Shown here piece after piece: positions 11,455 through 18,832 of a DNA stretch of 26,315 nucleotides (positions are counted from its first letter, which is position 1; each line of letters begins with the position of its first letter). The notes under the pieces are model-generated. The model was not told the origin of the DNA. It saw nothing but the letters and a program-made list of their open reading frames with translations, and did not search any database. The DNA is from a virus, in IMG/VR virus record IMGVR_UViG_3300025128_000277, positions 1 through 26,315 of that record. One strand, written 5' to 3'. A program made the position numbers and the translations under genes.

Positions 11455-13251
11455 ATGTTTGACCATATCTTTGAGAATAGAGACAGAAAGATAACTAATA
11501 TCGTCAAGTTATCGGATTATCTCGGAAGGTCGTTGAGAGAAAATGTTGAAGTATTTTCTATTGATGACACAGAAAATAAAGCTACCTTCGTCACTGAAAG
11601 CGGTAAAATTATCGCAGGTTCATACAACTTTGAAAAAGATGTTGAACTTAAGAATATTCAGATTGAGGACGGAGAGCTTTTTGAGGACGATCAGAGGTTT
11701 GATGAATTTGTAGACTACAAAATCTCAAACTTTGTACAAAATATTTTTGAGGAAGATTTTGTTGAAGCAGATACTAGCTTTAACAAAGTTCTTCAATTAT
11801 GGGAGAGTAGAGTTAAGTTCTCCTCCGTGAAGAAAAAACTCTACGAGAAATCCCAAAAATTCAATGGGTCAAATAGAATCATAGATAGTGAAGAGTTCCA
11901 GAAGGTAGTAGAGATTGCTCCTCAACTCGTAAACTTCTTAAAAGAAAACGAAAACTTAGTAAACATTCCTGAAATTAACAACATGGTCAAGCTATCATCG
12001 TCAGTTTCAAAGGCTTTTGCTTTACCTAAGATTTCATATGATTCTTTAAACGAAACTACTTACACAATTCCAGAAAATGTAAATCATACTATCTATGAAA
12101 TGATTTGCAAGCAGGAATTGATTAGAAAAGAGTTAGTTGAATCAAAAAACAGCTTTAACTTGGTTTGGTTGAACAACGAGAAGATCTCTAATCTTGCCAC
12201 CTTAGTGTATGAAGGCAATGAAGAGGTTGTCGTTAAAGCTTTAGTTGAGGCTGTTTGTGAAGTCCCTTACTTAGCTTTAGCTACAAAGAGACAAATCACA
12301 GAGACGCTGACCAGCAATCTTGAGTTAAACGAGTCGATTAAGGTTAATATGAAGGACATCAAGGCATTTAGTAGTGCCTTGTTTGAGTATAAGAAGCCTT
12401 TAAAGAACTTGTTTGTTTCAATGCTAAATGAAAAGTATGGAATCAGCGTTCAAAATCTAAAAGATATTCCCACCTTTAAAAGCTTGCTTAACACGCAAGT
12501 TTTAATTTTTGAGGCTTTAGCAAAGTTAAGCCCTAAAGCTTCTGTTCAAAAAGAAGTCTTAGTCGAAGCTGCGGCAATGCTAAAGGCCAAAAATGGTGTG
12601 GAATCTATTGATGTTAACCACTTCATCGAATTATTGTTTGAAAAATCAGGTTATCAAGACTACATCGTTGATGAGCCTTTAGTTGAAAATATCTCAATTA
12701 AAGAGACCTTCTCCGAAATGGAATCAATGGAAGAACTGATTGAAGCAATTTTAGTAGAAAACAAAAAGAAATCTAAAAAAGCAAAGCCTGATTACATTGA
12801 TATAGATGGTGATGGCGATAAGAACGAACCTATGAAAAAAGCCGTTCAAGACAAAAAGAAAGGCAAAACAATGTCTGAAGAGGACTCAGAGGAAGAATCT
12901 GAAGAGTCGGTAGACGAAGGCGCTAAGAAAGGTTATCCTGAGATGGGAATCAAAGGTGGCACTGAAGAAGCAGCGGCTGAAGCCAAAAAACGAAAGAAAA
13001 AGAAGGTTCAAGAAGAAGAGGCTGAGGAAACTGAGGTTGAAGAAGCTCCTGAAGAGTTAGAGGAGCAAGAAGTAGAAGAAAAACAAGCTCCTACCTCAGA
13101 TGAAATCATGTCCTCCTTCAAGGACTTCGAAGACATTCTTAACTCAATTGATTTTGAGGACATCATGAAAGACTCTCAAGAAGAGGAAGAAGAAGAGGAA
13201 ACCGAAACCGAAGAAGAGGAAGTTGATTCTCAGGAGGAGACTGAAGAATGA
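11455..13251 (+). CDS. Large virion-assembly protein with acidic C-terminal region, 598 aa; possible scaffold/core
   Basis: Residues 1-430 are a mostly helical, acidic region without a motif I recognise. Then comes a Lys-rich linker (ENKKKSKKAKPDYIDIDGDG) containing DIDGDGDKNE, an EF-hand/dockerin-like calcium loop often seen in marine phage virion proteins. The last third is extremely acidic (runs of Glu such as EEEEEEETETEEEE). T4 has its core (gp67, gp68), protease (gp21) and scaffold (gp22) right after portal, and an acidic helical protein here suits a scaffold or core component, but homology is not visible. It has an AAGGAG ribosome binding site and a possible promoter (TATATAGAT) in the 45-nt gap after portal, and overlaps the next gene by ATGA. 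Confidence 0.6.
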   Translation: MFDHIFENRDRKITNIVKLSDYLGRSLRENVEVFSIDDTENKATFVTESGKIIAGSYNFEKDVELKNIQIEDGELFEDDQRFDEFVDYKISNFVQNIFEEDFVEADTSFNKVLQLWESRVKFSSVKKKLYEKSQKFNGSNRIIDSEEFQKVVEIAPQLVNFLKENENLVNIPEINNMVKLSSSVSKAFALPKISYDSLNETTYTIPENVNHTIYEMICKQELIRKELVESKNSFNLVWLNNEKISNLATLVYEGNEEVVVKALVEAVCEVPYLALATKRQITETLTSNLELNESIKVNMKDIKAFSSALFEYKKPLKNLFVSMLNEKYGISVQNLKDIPTFKSLLNTQVLIFEALAKLSPKASVQKEVLVEAAAMLKAKNGVESIDVNHFIELLFEKSGYQDYIVDEPLVENISIKETFSEMESMEELIEAILVENKKKSKKAKPDYIDIDGDGDKNEPMKKAVQDKKKGKTMSEEDSEEESEESVDEGAKKGYPEMGIKGGTEEAAAEAKKRKKKKVQEEEAEETEVEEAPEELEEQEVEEKQAPTSDEIMSSFKDFEDILNSIDFEDIMKDSQEEEEEEETETEEEEVDSQEETEE

Positions 13252-14012
13252 GTAACAGAGACACCTTAATTCCAGTATGTAAAGTAGTCGGTATTGCTAG
13301 TGGCACCACTGGAGGAGTTCATTTAGCTAATACCGCTGTTGAAATAACAAATGTTGAAGTTTTTGATGAGCAACATAACAAACAAACAGCAGGTGCTAGT
13401 GGACTAGCAGAAGGTAATCAAACTTTCTTTGTTAGTGGCAATGCTGGAGGAACGATTACCTCTGGTTCAGTTGTTGTTAGAGTTCAAGGTGGACGAGTTG
13501 TCAATGCAACTGTTAAAAATGGTGGAGCCTATACGGGAGTAGACACAGCGTTTGGTTTGATTGATAACCATGATGACGGCATAAATAGTTACTCTTTGGG
13601 TGTGAATTTAACTGCAAGTCCTGCTATTGCTGATGTTCCTTATGTTACTGTTACAGATTTAAGTGGTCAAAGCGGTTGGTTCCGAGTTCAACCTGGACTT
13701 TCTGGGACATCTAATCTTTATGCAAACCCAAGTGCAACAGTTGGAGCAACCTTAGGTGGTAATCCCATTAAGTTGCCTGGTGGTCCAAGGTCAGGTTTTG
13801 ATACCTCTCAAGTCTTTGGTGATGTTTCTGGTTCTCCAGGAATCGTAGGTTCTGCTGGAACAACGGTAACTTTAACTCTACCAAGAGGTATAGACAGAAT
13901 TACTATTCAAAATAATACAGAAACTGCTGCTAGTGGCGTTTTTGCAGTCAACTATGGTGTTGTAAAACAAGGTAATGTTGTGCTAGACAATAGCACTAGA
14001 GATGTAACATGA
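13248..14012 (+). CDS. Beta-rich virion protein, 254 aa
   Basis: The protein is rich in Gly, Ser, Thr and Val, with one Cys and few charged residues, typical of phage head-decoration or appendage proteins. Short repeated beta-strand patterns occur (VEITNVEVFDEQHNKQ; GSVVVRVQGGRVVNATVKNG; GTTVTLTLPRGIDRITIQNN). The run GGAYTGVDTAFGLID is unlike any motif I can name. It is coupled to the genes on both sides by ATGA overlaps, so it belongs to the head/virion operon started by the 598-aa gene. No function can be named. Confidence 0.6.
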   Translation: MSNRDTLIPVCKVVGIASGTTGGVHLANTAVEITNVEVFDEQHNKQTAGASGLAEGNQTFFVSGNAGGTITSGSVVVRVQGGRVVNATVKNGGAYTGVDTAFGLIDNHDDGINSYSLGVNLTASPAIADVPYVTVTDLSGQSGWFRVQPGLSGTSNLYANPSATVGATLGGNPIKLPGGPRSGFDTSQVFGDVSGSPGIVGSAGTTVTLTLPRGIDRITIQNNTETAASGVFAVNYGVVKQGNVVLDNSTRDVT

Positions 14013-14473
14013 ACATAGTTTCCTTAGGGCGTACAGTTAGACCAGCAATAAACGGTCTAACTTCAGGGAGAGGATCTACAGACCAAACAACCATAAGTAA
14101 AAGAAAAGTTCAAGCTTATCGAGCTTTTGGTAAAGGAAGGTGGTCATTTGTTGTTAGAGCTAAAGCAAAAGGTCCTTATGGTGGTCGCAAAGGAAACTTC
14201 TTAAACATCGGTGTTTATCGACAGGCTGGGACACGTTATATCATAACACTTTTTGAAGATGATCAAGATAAGTTAGATGGTAATGTCAGCACCGCAGGGA
14301 TTGATGGAATTGGAGCAACAACAGTAGAGGCAATTGTTTATAAAATTAACAACACTGTAATGAATACTTGGATTGAGGCTGAAATGCTTGTTAATTATAC
14401 AAACCAAGAGTTTACTAATGCAGGAAATATCAACTTTGCTGATGCTCTTCCTCTCGAAGGAGGGAGGGGGTAA
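14009..14473 (+). CDS. Probable virion structural protein, 154 aa
   Basis: The N-terminus is basic (GRTVRPAINGLTSGRGSTDQ; ISKRKVQAYRAFGKGRWSFV), then a beta-rich region (NIGVYRQAGTRYIITLFEDD) and a C-terminal mixed part. No membrane segment or Cys. It overlaps the previous gene by ATGA and is followed with no gap by the next ATG. Context argues for a virion or neck component, but I do not recognise a family. Confidence 0.55.
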   Translation: MNIVSLGRTVRPAINGLTSGRGSTDQTTISKRKVQAYRAFGKGRWSFVVRAKAKGPYGGRKGNFLNIGVYRQAGTRYIITLFEDDQDKLDGNVSTAGIDGIGATTVEAIVYKINNTVMNTWIEAEMLVNYTNQEFTNAGNINFADALPLEGGRG

Positions 14474-15082
14474 ATGACCGTTGGAGAAAAAATACCTCTT
14501 AAGTTTGATTATGACAGTAACAATTCCCCTTCAGCTTTAGCGGAGTATACTGCGTCTGATGTTGTAGGTGTAACTAATGGTGGCACAGGAAGCTCTTCTT
14601 TAGGAGATTTTGGTCCAACTTTATCGGGAGTTAACCTGTCTGCGGCAACTGTTAATGGTATGCCTTACCCTGCGCCATTTGCTTATATTCAATTAACCGC
14701 AGATGATGCGGCTTCCTCTGACGAACAAAAGGTTGGGTATTCAAATACCCCTACTCAAGTTGTTTCAGATACAAATGATATTTCTTGGGATGATTCTGCT
14801 AAACAATTTATTGTAAAAAAAGCAGGTACTTATGAATGCGTAGGAAGAGTAGTTTTTGAAGGTGGATCTACATTAGTTGAAATGCATATTAATAAAGAAG
14901 GCAGCCCAGTAAATACTGCCACACCTAGGGCTCACACCACCGTTGATCCTGTTGAAAGAACCATTTCCGCAATATTCACTGCTGCTGTTGATGATACTGT
15001 GGATATTACTTATGAAGCAACATCAGCACAAACTACAGCAGCACAAATAGGAACAACCGTAACCGTTAAAAGGCTTAAATAA
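14474..15082 (+). CDS. Virion protein with C1q/TNF-like jelly-roll C-terminal domain, 202 aa
   Basis: The first 60 residues (with the GVTNGGTGSSSLGD segment common in phage fibre proteins) lead to a C-terminal domain of about 130 residues that reads like a trimeric C1q-type jelly roll: FAYIQLTADDAASSDEQKVG, then DISWDDSAKQFIVKKAGTYE, the GRVVFEGGSTLVEMHINKEG strand pair, and DTVDITYEATSAQTTAAQ near the end. Such domains form trimers in phage fibres, whiskers and head decorations and can contact the host. The start lies directly after the preceding TAA. Confidence 0.65.
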   Translation: MTVGEKIPLKFDYDSNNSPSALAEYTASDVVGVTNGGTGSSSLGDFGPTLSGVNLSAATVNGMPYPAPFAYIQLTADDAASSDEQKVGYSNTPTQVVSDTNDISWDDSAKQFIVKKAGTYECVGRVVFEGGSTLVEMHINKEGSPVNTATPRAHTTVDPVERTISAIFTAAVDDTVDITYEATSAQTTAAQIGTTVTVKRLK

Positions 15083-15321
15083 TGACAACACAAGATAAAA
15101 AGACTACGATAACAAAAGAAACTTTAATGCCCTTAGGTATGGTAATTATGTTGTGTGGAGGAGTGGTTTGGATTAGTAGCCAACTTAGTTTAATTCATAA
15201 TAAGCTTGAGTTACTAGAGTCTAGCTTAGAAGAGCAATGGACTAAGCGAGACATGGAAAATTGGGGCTTAAAGCTCAAGCTAGAGAACCCTAATATTGAA
15301 ATTCCTACAATTGATAATTAA
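15082..15321 (+). CDS. Small membrane protein with coiled coil, 79 aa
   Basis: A short polar N-terminus is followed by one hydrophobic helix (about residues 15-32, MPLGMVIMLCGGVVWISS), a heptad-like stretch (LSLIHNKLELLESSLEEQW, 33-52) and a polar tail. The shape (one membrane anchor plus coiled coil) resembles small phage membrane proteins such as XhlA-like or spanin-like proteins, but no specific family can be assigned. It is the last gene of the rightward virion operon (TAATG junction) and its stop overlaps the converging minus-strand gene. Confidence 0.6.
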   Translation: MTTQDKKTTITKETLMPLGMVIMLCGGVVWISSQLSLIHNKLELLESSLEEQWTKRDMENWGLKLKLENPNIEIPTIDN

Positions 15322-15545
15322 TCAACCATATGATCTTGTCTCATTAGGTGTAGTAATCTGTCAGTGTATTGCTCAGTGAGTGTCTGTATACTTGTTTGTA
15401 TGTTATACAGCGTTTTTAACCCTGCTACAGATATTTCAGATCTCTTGCTAAAATCCTCAAAAGATTGTGAAATCTCTTTTATCTTTTGATTATCTAAGCC
15501 GTTTAGCTTAGATAACATTCTGTTTATATCTTTTGGTGTTTTCAT
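15318..15545 (-). CDS. Small helical protein coupled to the helicase, 75 aa
   Basis: The product is helical and charged (MKTPKDINRMLSKLNGLDNQ; EISQSFEDFSKRSEISVAGL), without Cys or membrane segments, and unrecognised. Its ATG overlaps the helicase stop (ATGA), so the two are translated together, and a helicase accessory role is a reasonable guess. In T4 a separate small gene (uvsW.1) follows uvsW, but I cannot show relatedness here. Confidence 0.65.
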   Translation of the reverse strand: MKTPKDINRMLSKLNGLDNQKIKEISQSFEDFSKRSEISVAGLKTLYNIQTSIQTLTEQYTDRLLHLMRQDHMVD

Positions 15546-16903
15546 ATTAGTTTTACCTCATGTCCTTCTGCTTCGTAATGTTTTTTTCTTTCTTGGGAGT
15601 GATCTTTTAAGTACTTCTCTTGGTCAAAGAAATCATACACATAAACCTTGTCTTTTGTCTCATGTTTTCGTAGAGCCCTTCCGAGGGCCTGTAGAGTAGC
15701 TATTTCAGATTTCATTCCTCTTGCATTGATAAAATGCGTTATTTCTTCAATGTTAACCCCTGTTTGGAGGATTTTAGTACCAATGAGGATGCTAGAATCT
15801 CCACATCCTCTGAATCTAGATATAGCTTCATACCTCTCTCCGATTGAATCGCACCCTTGGAGGAATTCACAATTGCCTCCAAGTAAGTCTTCCAAGGTTC
15901 TTCCATGGTCAAGTGATTTGGTAAGAATAAGGATACGGGCTGCTTTGTTTTTATTTTTGATGTCATCTACAATCTCCTTTATAATATTGTTTCTCTCTTC
16001 ATTTTCAACGATGTACCTGTCGTATATTTCTAAATAACTTAGATGCTCATCTTCGTAGTTTGCTTTATACGGTCTGTCTATTATTTGAATTACGGGTTTC
16101 GTTAATTTTCCTTTATCTACTAACTCCTCTGTTGTAGCCACAGAGTATACTGGACCTAGCCCACCTTCTAGGTTATATTTGCTTATCTTTTGATTAGGGG
16201 GAGTTGCTGTAAATCCGTATCTGTAATTAGCCTCTGGAAAAGACTGTATTGCAGCTACTGTGGTTTTACCGTTGCTAAATTCGTGACACTCATCCACCAT
16301 TAAGACTTCACAATCGAGATGAGTATCTAAAACTTTTTCTATACTTTGAACCGTGCAAAGCATGATATCTCCATCTATATAGCCCTCACTGAAACATAAC
16401 CCTAAACCTTTAACTCCTAAGGACTTAAGGAACTCATACGTTTGTGTTAGCAGTTGCTTTGCATTAAATAAAAGCATCATTTTACGGCCATGTAAAGCTT
16501 TCACTAAACCCGCCATAATCAAAGTTTTACCAGCAGCAGTAGGTGCCTTTATAACACCTCGCCTGGTTTTTAGCATTTCTGTTATTGTTCGTTCTTGATA
16601 ATCATAATAATTAATATTATCAAAGGAATGGTCTTGTATGGCGGTATCGTATTGTCTTGTATCTATTATCTTTGGATTAGCATCAACTTTCTTGAGATCG
16701 GCAAGAACTTTATCTAATAAACCTGTCTTAAACTTACCTTTTTTTGAAAAAAACTTTTTTTTACCGTCCCAAACTCTGCTTCTATACTGTCGGGAGTACT
16801 CTGCTCCAGGAACTTTAAATGAGTATAAATCTTCTAACGCACTTAAAAGCTTAGGATTGTCGGTAAGTAGTCTACAATTTATCGTGTTTATGTGGAGTTC
16901 CAT
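15542..16903 (-). CDS. uvsW: UvsW-like superfamily 2 DNA helicase, 453 aa
   Basis: UvsW is a RecG-like ATP-dependent helicase that branch-migrates recombination intermediates and unwinds R-loops, switching T4 from origin- to recombination-dependent replication. Visible motifs: Q-tip region YYDYQERTI (about 99-107), motif I APTAAGKT (120-127), motif II DECH (204-207), motif III FTATPP (231-236) and, near residue 410, motif VI QALGRALRKH. The N-terminal 95 residues match the small domain of UvsW (KVPGAEYSRQYRSRVWDGKK). T4 UvsW has 503 residues. The start has no Shine-Dalgarno but TATAAT lies 7 nt upstream (16916..16911), as in the leaderless genes of the first 2.7 kb. It is divergent from the gp26-like gene. 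Confidence 0.93.
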   Translation of the reverse strand: MELHINTINCRLLTDNPKLLSALEDLYSFKVPGAEYSRQYRSRVWDGKKKFFSKKGKFKTGLLDKVLADLKKVDANPKIIDTRQYDTAIQDHSFDNINYYDYQERTITEMLKTRRGVIKAPTAAGKTLIMAGLVKALHGRKMMLLFNAKQLLTQTYEFLKSLGVKGLGLCFSEGYIDGDIMLCTVQSIEKVLDTHLDCEVLMVDECHEFSNGKTTVAAIQSFPEANYRYGFTATPPNQKISKYNLEGGLGPVYSVATTEELVDKGKLTKPVIQIIDRPYKANYEDEHLSYLEIYDRYIVENEERNNIIKEIVDDIKNKNKAARILILTKSLDHGRTLEDLLGGNCEFLQGCDSIGERYEAISRFRGCGDSSILIGTKILQTGVNIEEITHFINARGMKSEIATLQALGRALRKHETKDKVYVYDFFDQEKYLKDHSQERKKHYEAEGHEVKLI

Positions 16904-16910
16904 ACATACT

Positions 16911-16916
16911 ATTATA
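16911..16916 (-). promoter_or_regulatory. -10 element placed for a leaderless helicase transcript
   Basis: TATAAT on the minus strand lies 7 nt before the helicase ATG (16903). No good -35 is present. The surrounding TCTATAATAG is identical to that at the hsp20 promoter (6663-6672). Confidence 0.5.
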
Positions 16917-16933
16917 GATTAGAGGCATATTCT

Positions 16934-17683
16934 ATGAGTAATGAAATTCCACAAGCACCAGTAAATTCCGATGATGATCAAGTTGCGTCAATATTAGAAC
17001 ATCTCCCTGTTGAAACAGAGATTGATGTTTTGCTTCCTTCTAGAGGTATTCCTTATTTTGGAAAGGAAACTTCGGTAAGAATCAGACCAATTTTATTTGA
17101 AGATGAAAAACACATGGCTGTTGCATCTAGCGATAGGGATTATAACCCAGCACAATACTTATTAGGTAAATGTGTTGAGGGTATTGACCCAGGAAACCTT
17201 ATTCTTATTGATAAGTTATTTCTTTTATTAAAAATACGCGAGTTGTCCTACGGTAAGGATTACTCTGTTGGTGCTGCATGTAAGCAATGTGGTTTTGCAA
17301 ATAACCTAAATGTCCAACTAGATCAACTAAAAGTTAAGTATATCCCTGAAGATCTCGACGTATTTCAAATACCCGTAGATCTAAGCGGCATCAAAAAAAC
17401 AGCAATTATCTCTACGCCCATAAGCGCAGAGGAACATTACTTAACTAATGATATTGACCAGCATTTATGGAGATTCATTAAATCAATAGATGGGAATGAC
17501 TCCAAAACTGTTCTGTCCAAAGTCGTTAAAAAACTACCTTTATTAGATATTCATACTATTGTTAAATCATTTAGTCTAGAGCAATATGGAGTGCAATCAA
17601 CAGTGAAATTTTCTTGTGATTCTTGCGACCATACTAACGTAATCTCACTGCCAATAGACGAAAATTTTTTCTCCGTGAATTAA
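16934..17683 (+). CDS. T4 gp26-like baseplate/tail-assembly protein, 249 aa
   Basis: The sequence has the pattern of the T4_baseplate (gp26) family: an N-terminal acidic linker, a VLLPSRGIPYFGKETSVRIR entry, RPILFEDEKHM, KLFLLLKIRELSYGKDYSV, and two zinc-binding CxxC pairs (CKQC, 116-119; CDSC, 228-231), ending IDENFFSVN. T4 gp26 is needed for baseplate hub assembly and is not clearly a structural part. I start at the ATG giving MSNEIPQ, not the in-frame upstream ATG at 16892, which would overlap the helicase start and interrupt the intergenic -10. The 3' end carries a slippery run leading to a -1 frame extension (separate entry). Confidence 0.85.
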   Translation: MSNEIPQAPVNSDDDQVASILEHLPVETEIDVLLPSRGIPYFGKETSVRIRPILFEDEKHMAVASSDRDYNPAQYLLGKCVEGIDPGNLILIDKLFLLLKIRELSYGKDYSVGAACKQCGFANNLNVQLDQLKVKYIPEDLDVFQIPVDLSGIKKTAIISTPISAEEHYLTNDIDQHLWRFIKSIDGNDSKTVLSKVVKKLPLLDIHTIVKSFSLEQYGVQSTVKFSCDSCDHTNVISLPIDENFFSVN

Positions 17684-17856
17684 AGAGGTCTTTAGATTTA
17701 AAAGACCTCATACAAGAAGCCTATATACTTGTAAAACAGATAGGTTTTTCCTATTCTGACGTAAAAACATTAACTAGAACGGAAAGAACGATGTTTTTAG
17801 ACATATTAGCGCAAGATTTGGAGCGACAGAATAATGCCATTAATAAACACAACTGA
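17638..17856 (+). CDS. Start-less -1 frame extension of the gp26-like gene (programmed frameshift product)
   Basis: From the in-frame TAA at 17635-17637 to the TGA at 17854-17856 the -1 frame is open and codes for FLRELKRSLDLKDLIQEAYI, then LVKQIGFSYSDVKTLTRTER and TMFLDILAQDLERQNNAINK. It has no ATG, GTG or TTG until ATG 17791, 21 codons from the end. It can be read only by a -1 shift on AAATTTT or TTTTTTC (17662-17671, codons 244-246), giving a product of about 307 aa. A perfect 9-bp stem, GAGGTCTTT (17685-17693) with AAAGACCTC (17701-17709), lies 13 nt beyond. The LTRTERTMFLDILAQDLE segment resembles small proteins that follow gp26-like genes in other phages. Only the part after 17668 would be in the frameshift product. 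Confidence 0.75.
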   Translation, partial: RNLTANRRKFFLRELKRSLDLKDLIQEAYILVKQIGFSYSDVKTLTRTERTMFLDILAQDLERQNNAINKHN

Positions 17857-18832
17857 GGTAGTTGACAGACATAATCGTCCTGGAGCCACATCCAGGGTGA
17901 TGATTAGAACATTTTTCATCAATGATGGAGAATATACCGACCCATATCAAATTAGTTCGGTTCATGTATTTCAAAGGTCTCAAAACCTTTCCCCTAGCTC
18001 TGTACTAAACTCTTCTGGTACTGTTGCCTCTGGATCTACATCGTCTGCTGCGATGGTTTTTGGACCTAGCGGTACAGGTATCCTTGGTTCTGACACTGCG
18101 TTTGATGCAAGCAATTACAATGGGGTCGCAGGTGCAACCACCATTGTTCCTAATCCAGCAGGTACGGTTCAGTCCTGTTCTGCGTTAAGTGGAGTTTACA
18201 AACTAGCAAAAGGGGAGTTTGCGTGTGTCTTGGATGGCATTTTGGCTGGATCCTTGTCAGGCGTGGATCAAAACGGCACAGTTATGCAGAATACAGCGAC
18301 TGCGGCTAGAGAGTATATTGATATTTGGACTGTTAAACTAGTAGAAGCTAGTGAGTTTAAGACATTCATCAATTACTTTGAGCTTTTTGATGATTCCTTC
18401 TTATCAATAACAGAGCCCTTACTTCTAAGAACTAAGAATAAACTATTCAATAGACAGGTTATCTTGGGATCAAAAACTGATCTTAAAATTGGAACTGAAG
18501 TTACTGTTGAAAATGATCGAATTGATGAGTCCGTAAAGAACTTGTTTAAAGACTCTGTTGTTACTAGTGCGACTGTAGTAATCAAAAAGTTAAACGAAGA
18601 CTCCAGCTTGCCTTCACGGGTAACCGCTGTAAGTTCAACTAATGTGGATATCACATCAGATGATACAATAATCTACACGCTTGATACCGACACAGCTTTA
18701 GTATCAGGCGATGGGGTAACTTTGGACTCAGATGAGTTAGGTACGAGACGAGGGACTTATGCATTGCAAGTAACATACACTGTTCTTGCAGAGAAAATAG
18801 TAAGTCCGTTGATGTACTTTGTTGTTAAATAA
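17834..18832 (+). CDS. Tail or neck structural protein, 332 aa
   Basis: A beta-rich protein that starts inside the -1 frame extension. The first part (TTEVVDRHNRPGATSRVMIR; FFINDGEYTDPYQISSVHVF) is followed by a Ser/Gly/Ala-rich middle (about residues 50-140), a central segment EYIDIWTVKLVEASEFKTFI, and C-terminal strands ending GTYALQVTYTVLAEKIVSPL. No Cys cluster or enzymatic motif. Marine T4-like phages often carry a virion protein of this type next to gp26-like genes, so a tail assembly role is likely, but the exact part is unknown. Its stop overlaps the primase gene on the other strand. Confidence 0.6.
   Translation: MPLINTTEVVDRHNRPGATSRVMIRTFFINDGEYTDPYQISSVHVFQRSQNLSPSSVLNSSGTVASGSTSSAAMVFGPSGTGILGSDTAFDASNYNGVAGATTIVPNPAGTVQSCSALSGVYKLAKGEFACVLDGILAGSLSGVDQNGTVMQNTATAAREYIDIWTVKLVEASEFKTFINYFELFDDSFLSITEPLLLRTKNKLFNRQVILGSKTDLKIGTEVTVENDRIDESVKNLFKDSVVTSATVVIKKLNEDSSLPSRVTAVSSTNVDITSDDTIIYTLDTDTALVSGDGVTLDSDELGTRRGTYALQVTYTVLAEKIVSPLMYFVVK

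Noticed and set aside
15648-16037. Plus-strand 129-codon frame inside the UvsW-like gene
   Set aside because: Antisense to conserved helicase motifs, so it is a shadow frame.
16892-16933. Longer N-terminus for the gp26-like protein (MEFHTYYYRLEAYS...)
   Set aside because: The extension covers the helicase start and the intergenic -10 on the other strand and does not look like the family's N-terminus; the ATG at 16934 is a better start.
17685-17709. The 9-bp hairpin as a transcription terminator
   Set aside because: No T-tract follows (ATACAAGAAG); its place after a slippery run fits a frameshift stimulator better.
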